A DNA stretch of 64,000 nt from Streptomyces mayonensis. GTDB lineage: Bacteria; Actinomycetota; Actinomycetes; Streptomycetales; Streptomycetaceae. The translations under genes were made by a program, and so were the position numbers. The DNA lies in NCBI RefSeq assembly GCF_018982965.1, contig NZ_JACBYP010000013.1, forward strand, positions 49,048 through 113,047, in the 5' to 3' direction. Positions 1 through 7,792 of this stretch are shown one piece after another. The stretch's first letter is position 1. Each line of letters begins with the position of its first letter. The notes beneath the pieces were generated by a model. That model searched no databases. It saw only the letters and a program-made list of their open reading frames with translations, and was not told the origin of the DNA.

Positions 1-27
1 AGGGAATGGGAGACGAGCCTGACGGGC

Positions 28-603
28 ATGAAGTCGCTAATGGACGAGGTAACGCTGGATTGGGCAGGGCGCATCGCGGAGGTGGAGCTCCGTGAGTTGC
101 TGCCTCGACGATGGCTGCACAGTCAGGGAGTAGCCGGCAGAGCGGAGGAACTAAGGTGCCTCCTGCGTACGGACGCTGAACTGCTGACCGCGGCCGCCAT
201 TCTGCACGATGTGGGATACGCGCCTCGCTTGGCCCTCTCAGAGTTCCATCCGCTCGACGGAGCACGCTTCCTTCGGGACGAACACGGAGCCGATGAGCGG
301 CTGACCCGCCTGGTGGCGAACCATTCGTTCGCGCTTTTGGAAGCCGAGGAACGCGGGTTGAGGGAAGTGCTGGCTACGGAGTTTCCTCTGCCGGACGATC
401 CGCTGCTTGTTGACGCCCTCGTGTACTGCGACATGACGACGACGCCCGACGGTGGCGGGACGACCGCGCGAGAGCGGGTTGCGGAGATCGTCGGCCGCTA
501 CGGCGCGGACGGCGTGGTCGGTCGGTTCATCCGGCGGGCGGCGCCGGAGATCTTCTCCTCTGTCGAGAGGATCGAGGCCGCTCTGGCGGCTCAGCCGAGG
601 TAG
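28..603 (+). CDS. HD-domain metal-dependent phosphohydrolase
   Basis: A 191-residue protein with an HD phosphohydrolase signature: H31, the HD doublet H60-D61 in AILHDVG, H74, H99 and a distal D135 in the order expected for metal ligands. HD proteins of this size hydrolyse phosphate esters of nucleotides or related small molecules in the cytosol; the substrate cannot be read from sequence. The ATG at 28 follows a G/A-rich stretch; M5 is a possible later start. Its 3' end overlaps the convergent NUDIX gene by 13 bp. It belongs to a run of phosphate- and nucleotide-handling enzymes to 5.8 kb, which suggests, but does not prove, a shared role. Confidence 0.85.
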   Translation: MKSLMDEVTLDWAGRIAEVELRELLPRRWLHSQGVAGRAEELRCLLRTDAELLTAAAILHDVGYAPRLALSEFHPLDGARFLRDEHGADERLTRLVANHSFALLEAEERGLREVLATEFPLPDDPLLVDALVYCDMTTTPDGGGTTARERVAEIVGRYGADGVVGRFIRRAAPEIFSSVERIEAALAAQPR

Positions 604-1058
604 GGATAGGTGCCGGCGAGGTAGTCGCCGATCTGCTGGCGCATGCTCGGGTGGATGTCGTACTGGTCCAGGTCGGCGGGTTGGACGAAGCGGACGCCGT
701 CGGCCTCGTCGTTGATTGTGGGCTCGCCGCCGACGGGGCGGCCGATGTAGGTGTTCTCGTACTGCTGGCGGATCTCGCCGTCGGTGTAGGCGACGATGTG
801 GTTCGGGTTGGTGTAGATGCCGAGGAAGCCGGTGATCTCCGCGATGATGCCGGTCTCCTCCAGGCACTCGCGGACCGCGCACTGGGCCGCGGTCTCGCCG
901 ATGTCCTGGGCTCCGCCGGGGAGTGCCCACTGTCCGGTGTCGCGGCGGCGCTGGAGGAGGATGGCCCCCGTCTCGTCGGCGACGAGCAGGTTACTGGCCG
1001 GGATGAGGGTGTTCGCTTTCGGCGCGGCCGGGTCGTTGTAGTACTCAGTCCTGCCCAT
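591..1058 (-). CDS. NUDIX hydrolase
   Basis: 155 residues with a complete Nudix box, GX5EX7REUXEEXGU, visible as GGAQDIGETAAQ followed by CAVRECLEETGI. Nudix enzymes hydrolyse nucleoside diphosphates linked to another moiety, using metal held by the REXXEE glutamates. The ATG at 1058 begins MGRTEYYND; the open frame extends upstream but that part lies inside the regulator gene. The start overlaps the end of the XRE gene by 14 bp, so the two are probably co-transcribed and translationally coupled. XRE regulator-NUDIX pairs of this kind recur in Streptomyces. Substrate unknown. Confidence 0.9.
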   Translation of the reverse strand: MGRTEYYNDPAAPKANTLIPASNLLVADETGAILLQRRRDTGQWALPGGAQDIGETAAQCAVRECLEETGIIAEITGFLGIYTNPNHIVAYTDGEIRQQYENTYIGRPVGGEPTINDEADGVRFVQPADLDQYDIHPSMRQQIGDYLAGTYPYLG

Positions 1059-1827
1059 GGTCGGCGGTCCTCTCCTGGTCGGGCGCCCATGGCCGTGCGG
1101 CGGCCCAGACGGCGTCGAAGCTCTGAGCGTAGTTGTCGAACCACCCCATGCCGTCGGCTCTCCTGAGGTGGAGGAGGGGGTTGGCGCTGGCCGGCTGCCC
1201 CCAGATGTGGGGATTGACGAGGAGGTCGTCGTCGTAGCGGAACATGGACGTGTAGAGCGTGGTGTCATGCAGACGCACCGCGCACCCAACCTCGCCCAGC
1301 AGGGGGCGGTAGTACGTCAGCGAGGCGCGGATCTTGGCGGCGAGTGTGTCGCCGATTCCCTCTTCGCGGCCCCGGACGGCGACCGCCTGTCCGTCGGGGT
1401 CACCGAAGCACAGGCGAACCCGGACGCCCTCGGCGGCGCGTTCGGAGAGCATCTTGGCGACGTGCGGGTTGGACTGTGCGAAGAACGTGCCCGAGAAGAC
1501 GAGGACGCTGATCTCCTGCCGTGCCTCCCGCAGCAGCGAGAGCCATACGTCCCGCGGCACGCTGGCTCGGTTCTGGTAGGTGCCGACCAGTTCGGTGCCT
1601 AATCCGTCGCGGGGTGGACCGGGCCGCTTGGAGGGCGTCGGCCAGAGGAAGGTCTCCTCCACGCGCAGATGACCGGCCACGCGAAAGCGATGCCGCGCGT
1701 GAGGAACCCGTCCTCCCAGCCACCGGCTCACTGTCTTGGGGTCGACCTCGCAGATCTCCGCGAGCGCATCGGGTGAGACCCCTCGCTGGGCGAGCACGGT
1801 ATGCAGTCGGTCGTTCACAGAAACCAT
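1045..1827 (-). CDS. XRE-family regulator with PLD-like C-terminal domain
   Basis: 260 residues. Residues about 5-60 form a Cro/XRE helix-turn-helix (LAEICEVDPKTVSRWLGG). The C-terminal two thirds contain a block (ISVLVFSGTFFAQ, later VRVRLCFGDPDG) resembling the phospholipase-D-like sensor region of actinobacterial XRE regulators, but no HKD catalytic motif is visible, so a ligand-sensing rather than catalytic role is inferred. It overlaps the downstream NUDIX start and is divergent from the HAD gene across 89 bp (1828-1916), which must hold both promoters. It is the likely local regulator of this cluster. Confidence 0.8.
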   Translation of the reverse strand: MVSVNDRLHTVLAQRGVSPDALAEICEVDPKTVSRWLGGRVPHARHRFRVAGHLRVEETFLWPTPSKRPGPPRDGLGTELVGTYQNRASVPRDVWLSLLREARQEISVLVFSGTFFAQSNPHVAKMLSERAAEGVRVRLCFGDPDGQAVAVRGREEGIGDTLAAKIRASLTYYRPLLGEVGCAVRLHDTTLYTSMFRYDDDLLVNPHIWGQPASANPLLHLRRADGMGWFDNYAQSFDAVWAAARPWAPDQERTADHGQD

Positions 1828-1916
1828 GCAAGCGGTGCAACGCGTGATCGCGCAAGGACGTTGTGGGACGCTGTCGCGGAATCACGGTGTTGCCGATGGC
1901 TGCTTACGCTGGCGTC

Positions 1917-2642
1917 ATGGAGCTCATCGTCCTGTGGGACATCGACCACACCCTCATCGAGAACGCGGGGGTGAGCAAGGAGATCTACGCTGCTGCTTTC
2001 TCGGCACTTGCGGGACGCGAGCCGACGGGGCCGGCACGGACCGAGGGGCGTACGGACCGATTGATCATGCGCGACATGTTCGCTCGTGATGGGCTGCCCG
2101 TGCCCGACTGGCCCGGCATCGAGGCGGCCCTCGAACGGGCAGGGAGTGAGCGCCGGGACGCTCTGCGTTCGCGCGGATGGGCCTTGCCAGGAGCCCATGA
2201 AGCATTGAAGGCCGCCTCAGCACGGAGCGGCTGGGTCTCCTCTGTCCTGACCGGCAACATCGCGGCCAACGCCCGCGTGAAGCTCTCCGCGTTCGGCCTC
2301 GACTCCTTGCTGGACCTGCCGGTGGGCGCCTACGGAGCGGACGCCGATCTCCGTCCCGATCTGGTCGCGGTCGCCCGCGAGCGAGTGCGGCGGCTTCGTG
2401 GTGTCCGGGTCGACACGCCCATCGTCCTGGTCGGGGACACCCCTCGTGATGTGGAGGCTGCCCTGGCCACGGGGTGCGGGATCGTCGCCGTCGCCTCCGG
2501 TCTGCACGATCGCGCGGTACTCGCAGCGGCCGGCGCCGCCGAGGTCCTGCCGGACCTGGCAGACGCCAAGCGCCTTCTAAGCGTCCTGGAGTCGGTCGCA
2601 GGTGACGGAAAACGTCCCAGGACGTCCTCGGGCCGTCCCTGA
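1917..2642 (+). CDS. HAD-superfamily phosphatase (phosphoglycolate phosphatase-like)
   Basis: A 241-residue HAD hydrolase. Motif I is DIDHT within VLWDIDHTLIE, motif II is the Thr in VLTGN, and motif III/IV is the acidic LVGDTPRDV segment. A cap domain lies between motifs I and II. HAD enzymes of this type remove phosphate from small metabolites through an aspartyl-phosphate intermediate. The ATG at 1917 puts motif I at the N-terminus as usual; starts at 1863 and 1896 would add an unneeded extension. It is the first gene of the + strand operon, 72 bp before the radical SAM gene. Confidence 0.85.
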   Translation: MELIVLWDIDHTLIENAGVSKEIYAAAFSALAGREPTGPARTEGRTDRLIMRDMFARDGLPVPDWPGIEAALERAGSERRDALRSRGWALPGAHEALKAASARSGWVSSVLTGNIAANARVKLSAFGLDSLLDLPVGAYGADADLRPDLVAVARERVRRLRGVRVDTPIVLVGDTPRDVEAALATGCGIVAVASGLHDRAVLAAAGAAEVLPDLADAKRLLSVLESVAGDGKRPRTSSGRP

Positions 2643-2714
2643 ACGCGGTGACGAGGTCCCCGGGCAGACAGCCACGATCGGGTTCCCGAAAGGCAGCCAG
2701 CCGAAGGAGCCCAA

Positions 2715-3617
2715 GTGATCAGGGAAGTCACCGGGATCAGGAAGATCCGGATGCTGTACCTGCAGCTGCTCTACCGCTGCAACTTCACGTGCCTGCACTG
2801 CTTCCACGGCAAGCGGCTTCAGTACGCGGACGCCTTCACCGTCGACGAAGCCAGTCGCCTCCTCACTCTGATGCGAGACGAGTACGGCACGGAGGAAGTC
2901 ACCCTGCTCGGCGGGGAGCCCTTCGTTCATCGGGACCTCCCGCAGGTCGTCCGCCACGCCAAGGAGGAACTGGGCCAGCGCGTCGAGATCTGCACCAACG
3001 GGTACCGGATCGAGCGACGCCTGACAGAGATCGCGCCGCACCTGGACCTCCTCAGGGTGTCCCTGGAGGGCGTTGGATCGACCAACGACGGCATCCGCAG
3101 GCAGGGCAGCTACCAGAGCGCCCTCGACGCACTGAGCCTGGCACGGGACCTCGGAGTTCCGACCGGTGCGACCATGACCGTGACCTCACGGAACATCGGT
3201 GAGGTACTCCCCCTCGCCGGCATCCTGGCCCGACTCGGGGTCCAGCAACTCAAGCTCCACCACCTGCGGCCCGTCGGCAACGCCGCCAACCATCCCGAGC
3301 TGCTGGTCACCGGCCCGGGTGCCTACGGCCGGCTACGGGAACAGCTCGCGGCGGCCGACCTGCCCCTGGAGGTGATCGTCGACGAGGACCTCTCCGAGCA
3401 CGGCGCCCCACAGCTCTGCGCCCCGACCGGCGGGCCCCGCGAGATCGACCGCATCGAGGCCGACCCGCGTGGTGCCCTGACCATGTCCTGCAAGGCCGTG
3501 GGCAAGGACTCTCACGCCTTCTGGTACAAGAAGAGCGCTGGCCGCATCGTCCACCAGCCCTCGGCCAGCGACGAGCTCACGCTCGCGGTGCCGGACGTGG
3601 TGTACGCCCGTGCCTGA
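2715..3617 (+). CDS. Radical SAM enzyme
   Basis: 300 residues. The [4Fe-4S]/SAM motif is C22-X3-C26-X2-C29 (CNFTCLHC), followed by the SAM-binding GGEPF at 66-70. C235 and C259, in an LCAPTGG ... MSCK arrangement, look like a reduced SPASM/Twitch region that could hold an auxiliary cluster. The GTG start is preceded by AAGGAG at good spacing. The stop overlaps the following kinase-like gene (GTGCCTGA). The next genes encode a P-loop kinase-like protein, a methyltransferase and a CYTH protein, so the substrate may be a nucleotide or phosphorylated small molecule. Some local features (CFH after the cluster motif, GGEPF-VH, a KEEL helix) recall viperins, but the C-terminal Cys pair argues against a plain viperin. 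Confidence 0.85.
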   Translation: MIREVTGIRKIRMLYLQLLYRCNFTCLHCFHGKRLQYADAFTVDEASRLLTLMRDEYGTEEVTLLGGEPFVHRDLPQVVRHAKEELGQRVEICTNGYRIERRLTEIAPHLDLLRVSLEGVGSTNDGIRRQGSYQSALDALSLARDLGVPTGATMTVTSRNIGEVLPLAGILARLGVQQLKLHHLRPVGNAANHPELLVTGPGAYGRLREQLAAADLPLEVIVDEDLSEHGAPQLCAPTGGPREIDRIEADPRGALTMSCKAVGKDSHAFWYKKSAGRIVHQPSASDELTLAVPDVVYARA

Positions 3618-4251
3618 CCACCCGCGATTCGAGAGCCTTGAGGGCTTACGGGGCACCGGCAAGTCGACCATCGCCCCGATGCTCGCCGCCGCCCGACAAG
3701 CCGTCCTCGTCCCCACCGTGCCCGCCCTGTACCAGCCCCTCAGAGCGGCCGTGGACCAGCGCACCAACGTCGACGCGCGGATGTGCCTCTACCTCTCCGC
3801 GCTGTTCACCGCGACCGAGGAAATCCAGAGCCACCTCGACGCCGGCGTCCCCGTAGTCGTCGAGAGCTACTTCGCCCGGTGCCTCGCCACCCACCAGGCC
3901 ATGGGGGCTCGGCTCGGCGTCACGCTGCCGCGCCGGCTCCCGACACCCGTCACGTACTACCTCGTCTGCGGCGACGACGAACGCCGCCGTCGTCTGGCCG
4001 CTCGGGACAAGCCAGCGACGCAGTGGGACGCACTGGTCGAAACCGTCCCGGACCAGGTGATCGACGCCTACGCCTCGTTCCCGATGCGTCGCGTCGACAC
4101 CACGGGGCGCAGCCCCGAAGAGGTCCTCCGTGTGATCACAGAAACCGACAGGCAAGGAGCGAACTCCCATGCAGACCCAGAGCGTGTGGGAGCACACCCT
4201 CACTTTCTTCCCCCAGTTCCTCGGCACACTGCGCGAGCGTGTCGCCCCTGA
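3610..4251 (+). CDS. P-loop kinase-like protein (thymidylate kinase-like fold)
   Basis: 213 residues with a Walker A P-loop at 12-20 (GLRGTGKST), a conserved VVVESYF strand and an Arg-rich lid segment (DDERRRRLAARDKP) typical of nucleoside/nucleotide kinases of the thymidylate kinase type. Probably phosphorylates a nucleotide or related metabolite in the cytosol. It starts at GTG 3610, overlapping the radical SAM stop by 8 bp. The last 28 or so residues overlap the methyltransferase gene by 83 bp in another frame and do not resemble a kinase C-terminus. Either the overlap is real or a frameshift has read the gene past its natural end. Confidence 0.75.
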   Translation: MPDHPRFESLEGLRGTGKSTIAPMLAAARQAVLVPTVPALYQPLRAAVDQRTNVDARMCLYLSALFTATEEIQSHLDAGVPVVVESYFARCLATHQAMGARLGVTLPRRLPTPVTYYLVCGDDERRRRLAARDKPATQWDALVETVPDQVIDAYASFPMRRVDTTGRSPEEVLRVITETDRQGANSHADPERVGAHPHFLPPVPRHTARACRP

Positions 4252-4831
4252 CGCCACCGTCGCGGTCGTCGGCGCGAGCGACGGCAAGTTCGTCCTGCCG
4301 TTGGCCGCCGCCGGCTACCACGTGGTCGCCATCGAACGCGACGCGCTCGCCCTGCACGGAGGCGAGGTACGCCTTCCGGGTGACAGCGAGGCCCATGCGA
4401 TGGGCCTGATCGACCGGCTGAAGCTCGAAGAACTCCACTCCCGTGTCCACGTGGTTGAGGACGACTTCCTCGAGGGCAAGCCCCTGGGCATGCAGTGTGA
4501 GGCGATCTGGACGAGCTGCTCGTGGCACTACAGTGCCAACCACCACCGCCCGCTCGCCGAGTTCGTCGACCGCATGCAACGCCTGGTCCGCCCGGGCGGT
4601 GTGTTCGGTGCGGAGTTCATGATGCCCGTCGAAAGACGCCACCACATGACCGAGCACTACACCTCTCCCGAGCGCCTGCTCCCTCACTTCATCGGTGACT
4701 GGGAAATCCTGCTCACCCTGCGCACGAACGAGTTCACGGAACGGGCCCACGTCGGCCAGCCGAACGACCACACCCACCGCATGGGCCTGCTCATGGCAGC
4801 CCGAACGTCCCCCTTCACCGACCACTTCTGA
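4169..4831 (+). CDS. SAM-dependent methyltransferase (class I)
   Basis: 220 residues with a Rossmann-type SAM-binding motif I at about 31-40 (VAVVGASDGK), an acidic motif II end (IERD) and a post-motif segment LVRPGGVFGAEF typical of class I methyltransferases. The ATG at 4169 has AAGGAG shortly upstream, deciding the start even though it lies inside the preceding kinase-like ORF. The substrate is unknown; by position it may act on the product of the radical SAM/kinase pair. Twelve bases separate it from the CYTH gene, consistent with a single operon. Confidence 0.8.
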   Translation: MQTQSVWEHTLTFFPQFLGTLRERVAPDATVAVVGASDGKFVLPLAAAGYHVVAIERDALALHGGEVRLPGDSEAHAMGLIDRLKLEELHSRVHVVEDDFLEGKPLGMQCEAIWTSCSWHYSANHHRPLAEFVDRMQRLVRPGGVFGAEFMMPVERRHHMTEHYTSPERLLPHFIGDWEILLTLRTNEFTERAHVGQPNDHTHRMGLLMAARTSPFTDHF

Positions 4832-4842
4832 GAGAAGGACAC

Positions 4843-5430
4843 ATGAAGCACGAGTACGAGGCGAAGTTCCTGGCCGTCGACGCCACCGGCCTCCAGGCCA
4901 AGCTGACCGCCCTCGGAGCCGTCCAGGCGTTCCCCCGCACCCTCCTCACCCGCAAGATCTTCGAGAACGACTCCCTCGACGGAGGGGCCTGGATCCGCCT
5001 TCGGGACGAAGGCACCCGGTCGACCCTCACGCTCAAGCAGGTCACCGACGCCACGACGATCGACGGCACCAAGGAGATCGAGACGGAGGTGTCCGACCTG
5101 CACGCCATGGCCGACATCCTGCGGCGGGTCGGCCTCACCGAGGTGCGCTACCAGGAGAACTACCGCGAGGAGTGGCGTCTGGGCGGGGTCGCCTTCGACT
5201 TCGACACCTGGCCCGACCTCCCCACCTTCCTAGAGATCGAGGGGCCCGACGAGGCATCGGTCCGGCAGGCCGCCGCGCTGCTGGACCTCGACTACTCCGA
5301 AGCCCGATTCGGCAGCGTCGACGAGATCTACAAGAGCGAGGTCGGCCGCGACATCCTCGCCGAGCCCACCCTCCTGTTCTCCGACGCCGAGAAGCAGGAG
5401 GACGCTTCCTCGGCGGTCCGAAGCAAGTGA
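4843..5430 (+). CDS. CYTH-domain protein (class IV adenylate cyclase / thiamine triphosphatase fold)
   Basis: 195 residues. The N-terminal ExExK signature of CYTH triphosphate-tunnel enzymes is visible as E4-Y-E6-A-K8. Basic and acidic strands follow in the expected pattern (WIRLRDEG, TLTLKQV, KEIETEV, FLEIEGP). CYTH enzymes bind triphosphate groups and act as class IV adenylate cyclases, triphosphatases or polyphosphate-related enzymes; sequence alone does not say which. A good RBS (GAGAAGGAC) precedes the ATG. It sits in the same operon as a kinase-like and a radical SAM protein, which favours a role in making or hydrolysing a nucleotide triphosphate derivative. Confidence 0.85.
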   Translation: MKHEYEAKFLAVDATGLQAKLTALGAVQAFPRTLLTRKIFENDSLDGGAWIRLRDEGTRSTLTLKQVTDATTIDGTKEIETEVSDLHAMADILRRVGLTEVRYQENYREEWRLGGVAFDFDTWPDLPTFLEIEGPDEASVRQAAALLDLDYSEARFGSVDEIYKSEVGRDILAEPTLLFSDAEKQEDASSAVRSK

Positions 5431-5449
5431 CCAGGGAAGCGGACAAGCC

Positions 5450-5821
5450 ATGCTCACGGAAGCCGCATTACGGCACAGGGTGATCCCCGGGATAGCCGAG
5501 TTCGCACGCGGTGGTCTGCCTGCTCCCGCGGCCACGGACGACGGCAACGAGTGGGTCGACGGGCCCTGCTGGCTCTACTGCGGACAGCGGTGGACTCGAG
5601 TCCTGTGGATCGGCCCCGCCCGTGTCGCGGGCGCCCAGGCACCGATGTACGCGTGCGGACCCTGCATCCGAGCGCTTCAGGAGAGGGTCTGGCAGTCTCT
5701 CCTCAGCCGGGACGAACCTACTCGCCCTGCGCGGCCGAGTGATGCCCCCGCAGCCGGACCACCCGCCGCCCGGCGCGTCGGCAGGCACCGGAGCCAGCGC
5801 AGATTCCTCCGCCGCGGTTAA
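5450..5821 (+). CDS. Small Cys-rich hypothetical protein
   Basis: 123 residues, family not recognised. Residues about 40-75 hold two CXXC-like pairs (CWLYC and CGPC) that could bind zinc, with aromatic residues around them; the C-terminal 35 residues are Pro/Ala/Arg-rich and probably disordered. It begins 20 bp after the CYTH gene and is the last gene of the operon. Proteins of this appearance are common in Streptomyces accessory regions. Function unknown. Confidence 0.55.
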   Translation: MLTEAALRHRVIPGIAEFARGGLPAPAATDDGNEWVDGPCWLYCGQRWTRVLWIGPARVAGAQAPMYACGPCIRALQERVWQSLLSRDEPTRPARPSDAPAAGPPAARRVGRHRSQRRFLRRG

Positions 5822-5966
5822 GCCCCCGCCCTGGTCATGGAAGTGCCTACCGTCCCCCGCGGCATGAGCCCCGTGACCAGGGCGGGTCTCTGGGTATGCC
5901 TGCCACTGCTGAAGCGGGTTGCCGTGAGATGCCACGGCCCTTGGCAAGCTTCTGGGGATGGAACCG

Positions 5967-7025
5967 TCAACTGTTGCGGCGTGTCCACTGCGTGGCCCGA
6001 ACTGTTCCCTCCTGGATGTCCTGCCTGGGCAGTTGGAGGTCGAAAGCGTCCTCCAAGGCGTGAAAGTACAGCTCGAACTCGCTGGTGAGTTCGGGGTGGT
6101 CCAGTTCGGCGCGGCGTATGGCCTGGTTGAGAAAGTCGAGCTGACCGCCTCGGAAGTAGGGGGTGCAGCCTCGGTCGTACCAGATCAGCTCCAGGACGCC
6201 CCAGTCGTCGTCGATACGGTGGCCGTCGCGTATGTAGTCGAAGGTGTAGATGGCCTTCGCGGAGGTGGCGTTCAGGTGTACCGCCTCGGTGACACCGAGT
6301 CGGGCGAGGGCCTCAAGGTCGGGCCCGTAGCCGGGTGTCTCGTGGTACATCATGAACGCCCAGTCGCCGGCCTGCCCGTAGCAGCAGGTTTCCCAGACGA
6401 TGTCCCAGTAGTCGAAGGTCCCGCCGTCCATGCTACGTAGATCCGCAAGGCGGGTCCCGGCGGCGATCTGTGCGGGGTCGGCGCCGTGGAGCAGGGCGAT
6501 CTGTTCGGCGCTGGTGTTCTCGCCGCGGAAGAAGGCAAGGTGGGTATAGGGGTCCTGCTCGCGCCAGCTGCCTGCGATCCAGGCGAGGCGCTCCAGTGGA
6601 TCGCGTCCGCATGTGGCGGAGGGCTGCGAACCGTCCATGCCGCCGTTGCGGAATCGGCTGCCCCAGGCGGGGTTGATTCGGTCCAGCAGCTCGGCCTGCC
6701 CGGAGACGAGATTGGCCACTGGGCCGCGGCCCGGGGACCGTGCTGCGATGTGCTCGGCGAGCTTGCGGATCGCGTCCTCGGCGGCGAAGTACAGCACCTG
6801 ATCCAGATCCTGAGTGGCGAAGACCTCCCGGTAGGGGCCGATGTGGCCGCGCACCGTGCCGTCGTCGTCCAGGACCAGGAAGAGACGACCGTGCGACTCA
6901 CCCATGTGCTGCTCGTACTGGTCGGGTGAGGTGCCGATGGGCGGGAGCATCGCGTCGTCGAGCACGTCAGAGTCCGCGGACACGTGGTGCCAGGCCCGCT
7001 TGAGTGTGTACGCCGAAAGCTGCAT
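5967..7025 (-). CDS. Hypothetical protein
   Basis: About 352 residues from the ATG at 7025 (MQLSAYTLKRAW); an upstream ATG at 7091 would add 22 residues. No family recognised with confidence. It looks soluble and acidic, with many Trp and Tyr residues. Its C-terminal third (GVTEAVHLNATSAK through DDWGVLELIWYDRG) has a strand-rich pattern seen in some uncharacterised actinobacterial domains. It is not in an operon with either neighbour and faces the nucleotide-enzyme cluster convergently. Confidence 0.65.
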   Translation of the reverse strand: MQLSAYTLKRAWHHVSADSDVLDDAMLPPIGTSPDQYEQHMGESHGRLFLVLDDDGTVRGHIGPYREVFATQDLDQVLYFAAEDAIRKLAEHIAARSPGRGPVANLVSGQAELLDRINPAWGSRFRNGGMDGSQPSATCGRDPLERLAWIAGSWREQDPYTHLAFFRGENTSAEQIALLHGADPAQIAAGTRLADLRSMDGGTFDYWDIVWETCCYGQAGDWAFMMYHETPGYGPDLEALARLGVTEAVHLNATSAKAIYTFDYIRDGHRIDDDWGVLELIWYDRGCTPYFRGGQLDFLNQAIRRAELDHPELTSEFELYFHALEDAFDLQLPRQDIQEGTVRATQWTRRNS

Positions 7026-7280
7026 GGGCGTCAGTATGCGACCGGACACTGACATGGCTGGTTGATGTGCGACGACTCGGCTGGATGGCAAAGAGCAGCG
7101 CCGCCTGGGGTCGGTGTCGAACGCGCCGCGGTTGGATGTCAGGGCGACCGGCTTCGGTTGTCCAAGGACAGTTCGCCGGGGGCAGACAACAAAGATCGGC
7201 CAATGACTGGCCAGTCCGGCACGGGCATGTCAACGTGGACGACCTGTTTGTAAAGCACCAGGTCAAAGAGGTGATTCCCG

Positions 7281-7634
7281 GTGACTGAGCCGTCCACCAG
7301 GCTCGGCTTTTCCAGCACCGTCGAAGCCCTGCGGCTGCGTGATTGGCTGCTCGGGCCGGGCCAGGCCACGCTCGTGACGGATCAGTTCTCCGCCGACGAC
7401 TTCCACGTTGTGGTGGACGACCGCGCGGATGTACACGTCAATTCGAGGGATGGTCGCTTCTACCTGGGTTGGTTCCCCCTCGGGCGCCCTGGCACCGAGG
7501 GCGAGGGATGGAAGATCGCCGTCACTGGTACGGCCACGGTGCGTGGCTACCAGATGTCCTTCGATACCGAGACGCCGGCCGATGTCGTTGCCGCCGCAGT
7601 AGCTCGCGTGCTGGAAACCTCCCGGCAGTTGTGA
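7281..7634 (+). CDS. DUF317-type protein (short)
   Basis: 117 residues beginning at GTG 7281 after an AAGAG-containing leader. The pattern FYLGWFPLGRPGTEGEGWKIAVTG and the C-terminal TPADVVAAAVARVLE helix are what I associate with the DUF317 family of streptomycete plasmids and mobile elements. Function is unknown for the family. A second, larger gene of the same type follows, so these two may have arisen by duplication. They probably mark the left flank of the mobile element. Confidence 0.6.
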   Translation: MTEPSTRLGFSSTVEALRLRDWLLGPGQATLVTDQFSADDFHVVVDDRADVHVNSRDGRFYLGWFPLGRPGTEGEGWKIAVTGTATVRGYQMSFDTETPADVVAAAVARVLETSRQL

Positions 7635-7792
7635 CATCCCGAAACTCGGGTCGGAGTCTCTCGGAGGACCTGTGTCCTGCCTGGTGAAGGCGAGGCACGG
7701 GCACGCGGCCTGGCCACCTGCCCCAGATACTGCCGCACGGCTGGCGCGGTCCCCGTTCGCGTGCCGCTGGCGGCATCAACACTCCCAAGTCT

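Noticed and set aside
2715..3617. Calling the radical SAM enzyme a viperin outright
   Set aside because: The cluster motif and kinase neighbour fit, but the C-terminal Cys pair is not viperin-like and I cannot verify the nucleotide-binding residues.
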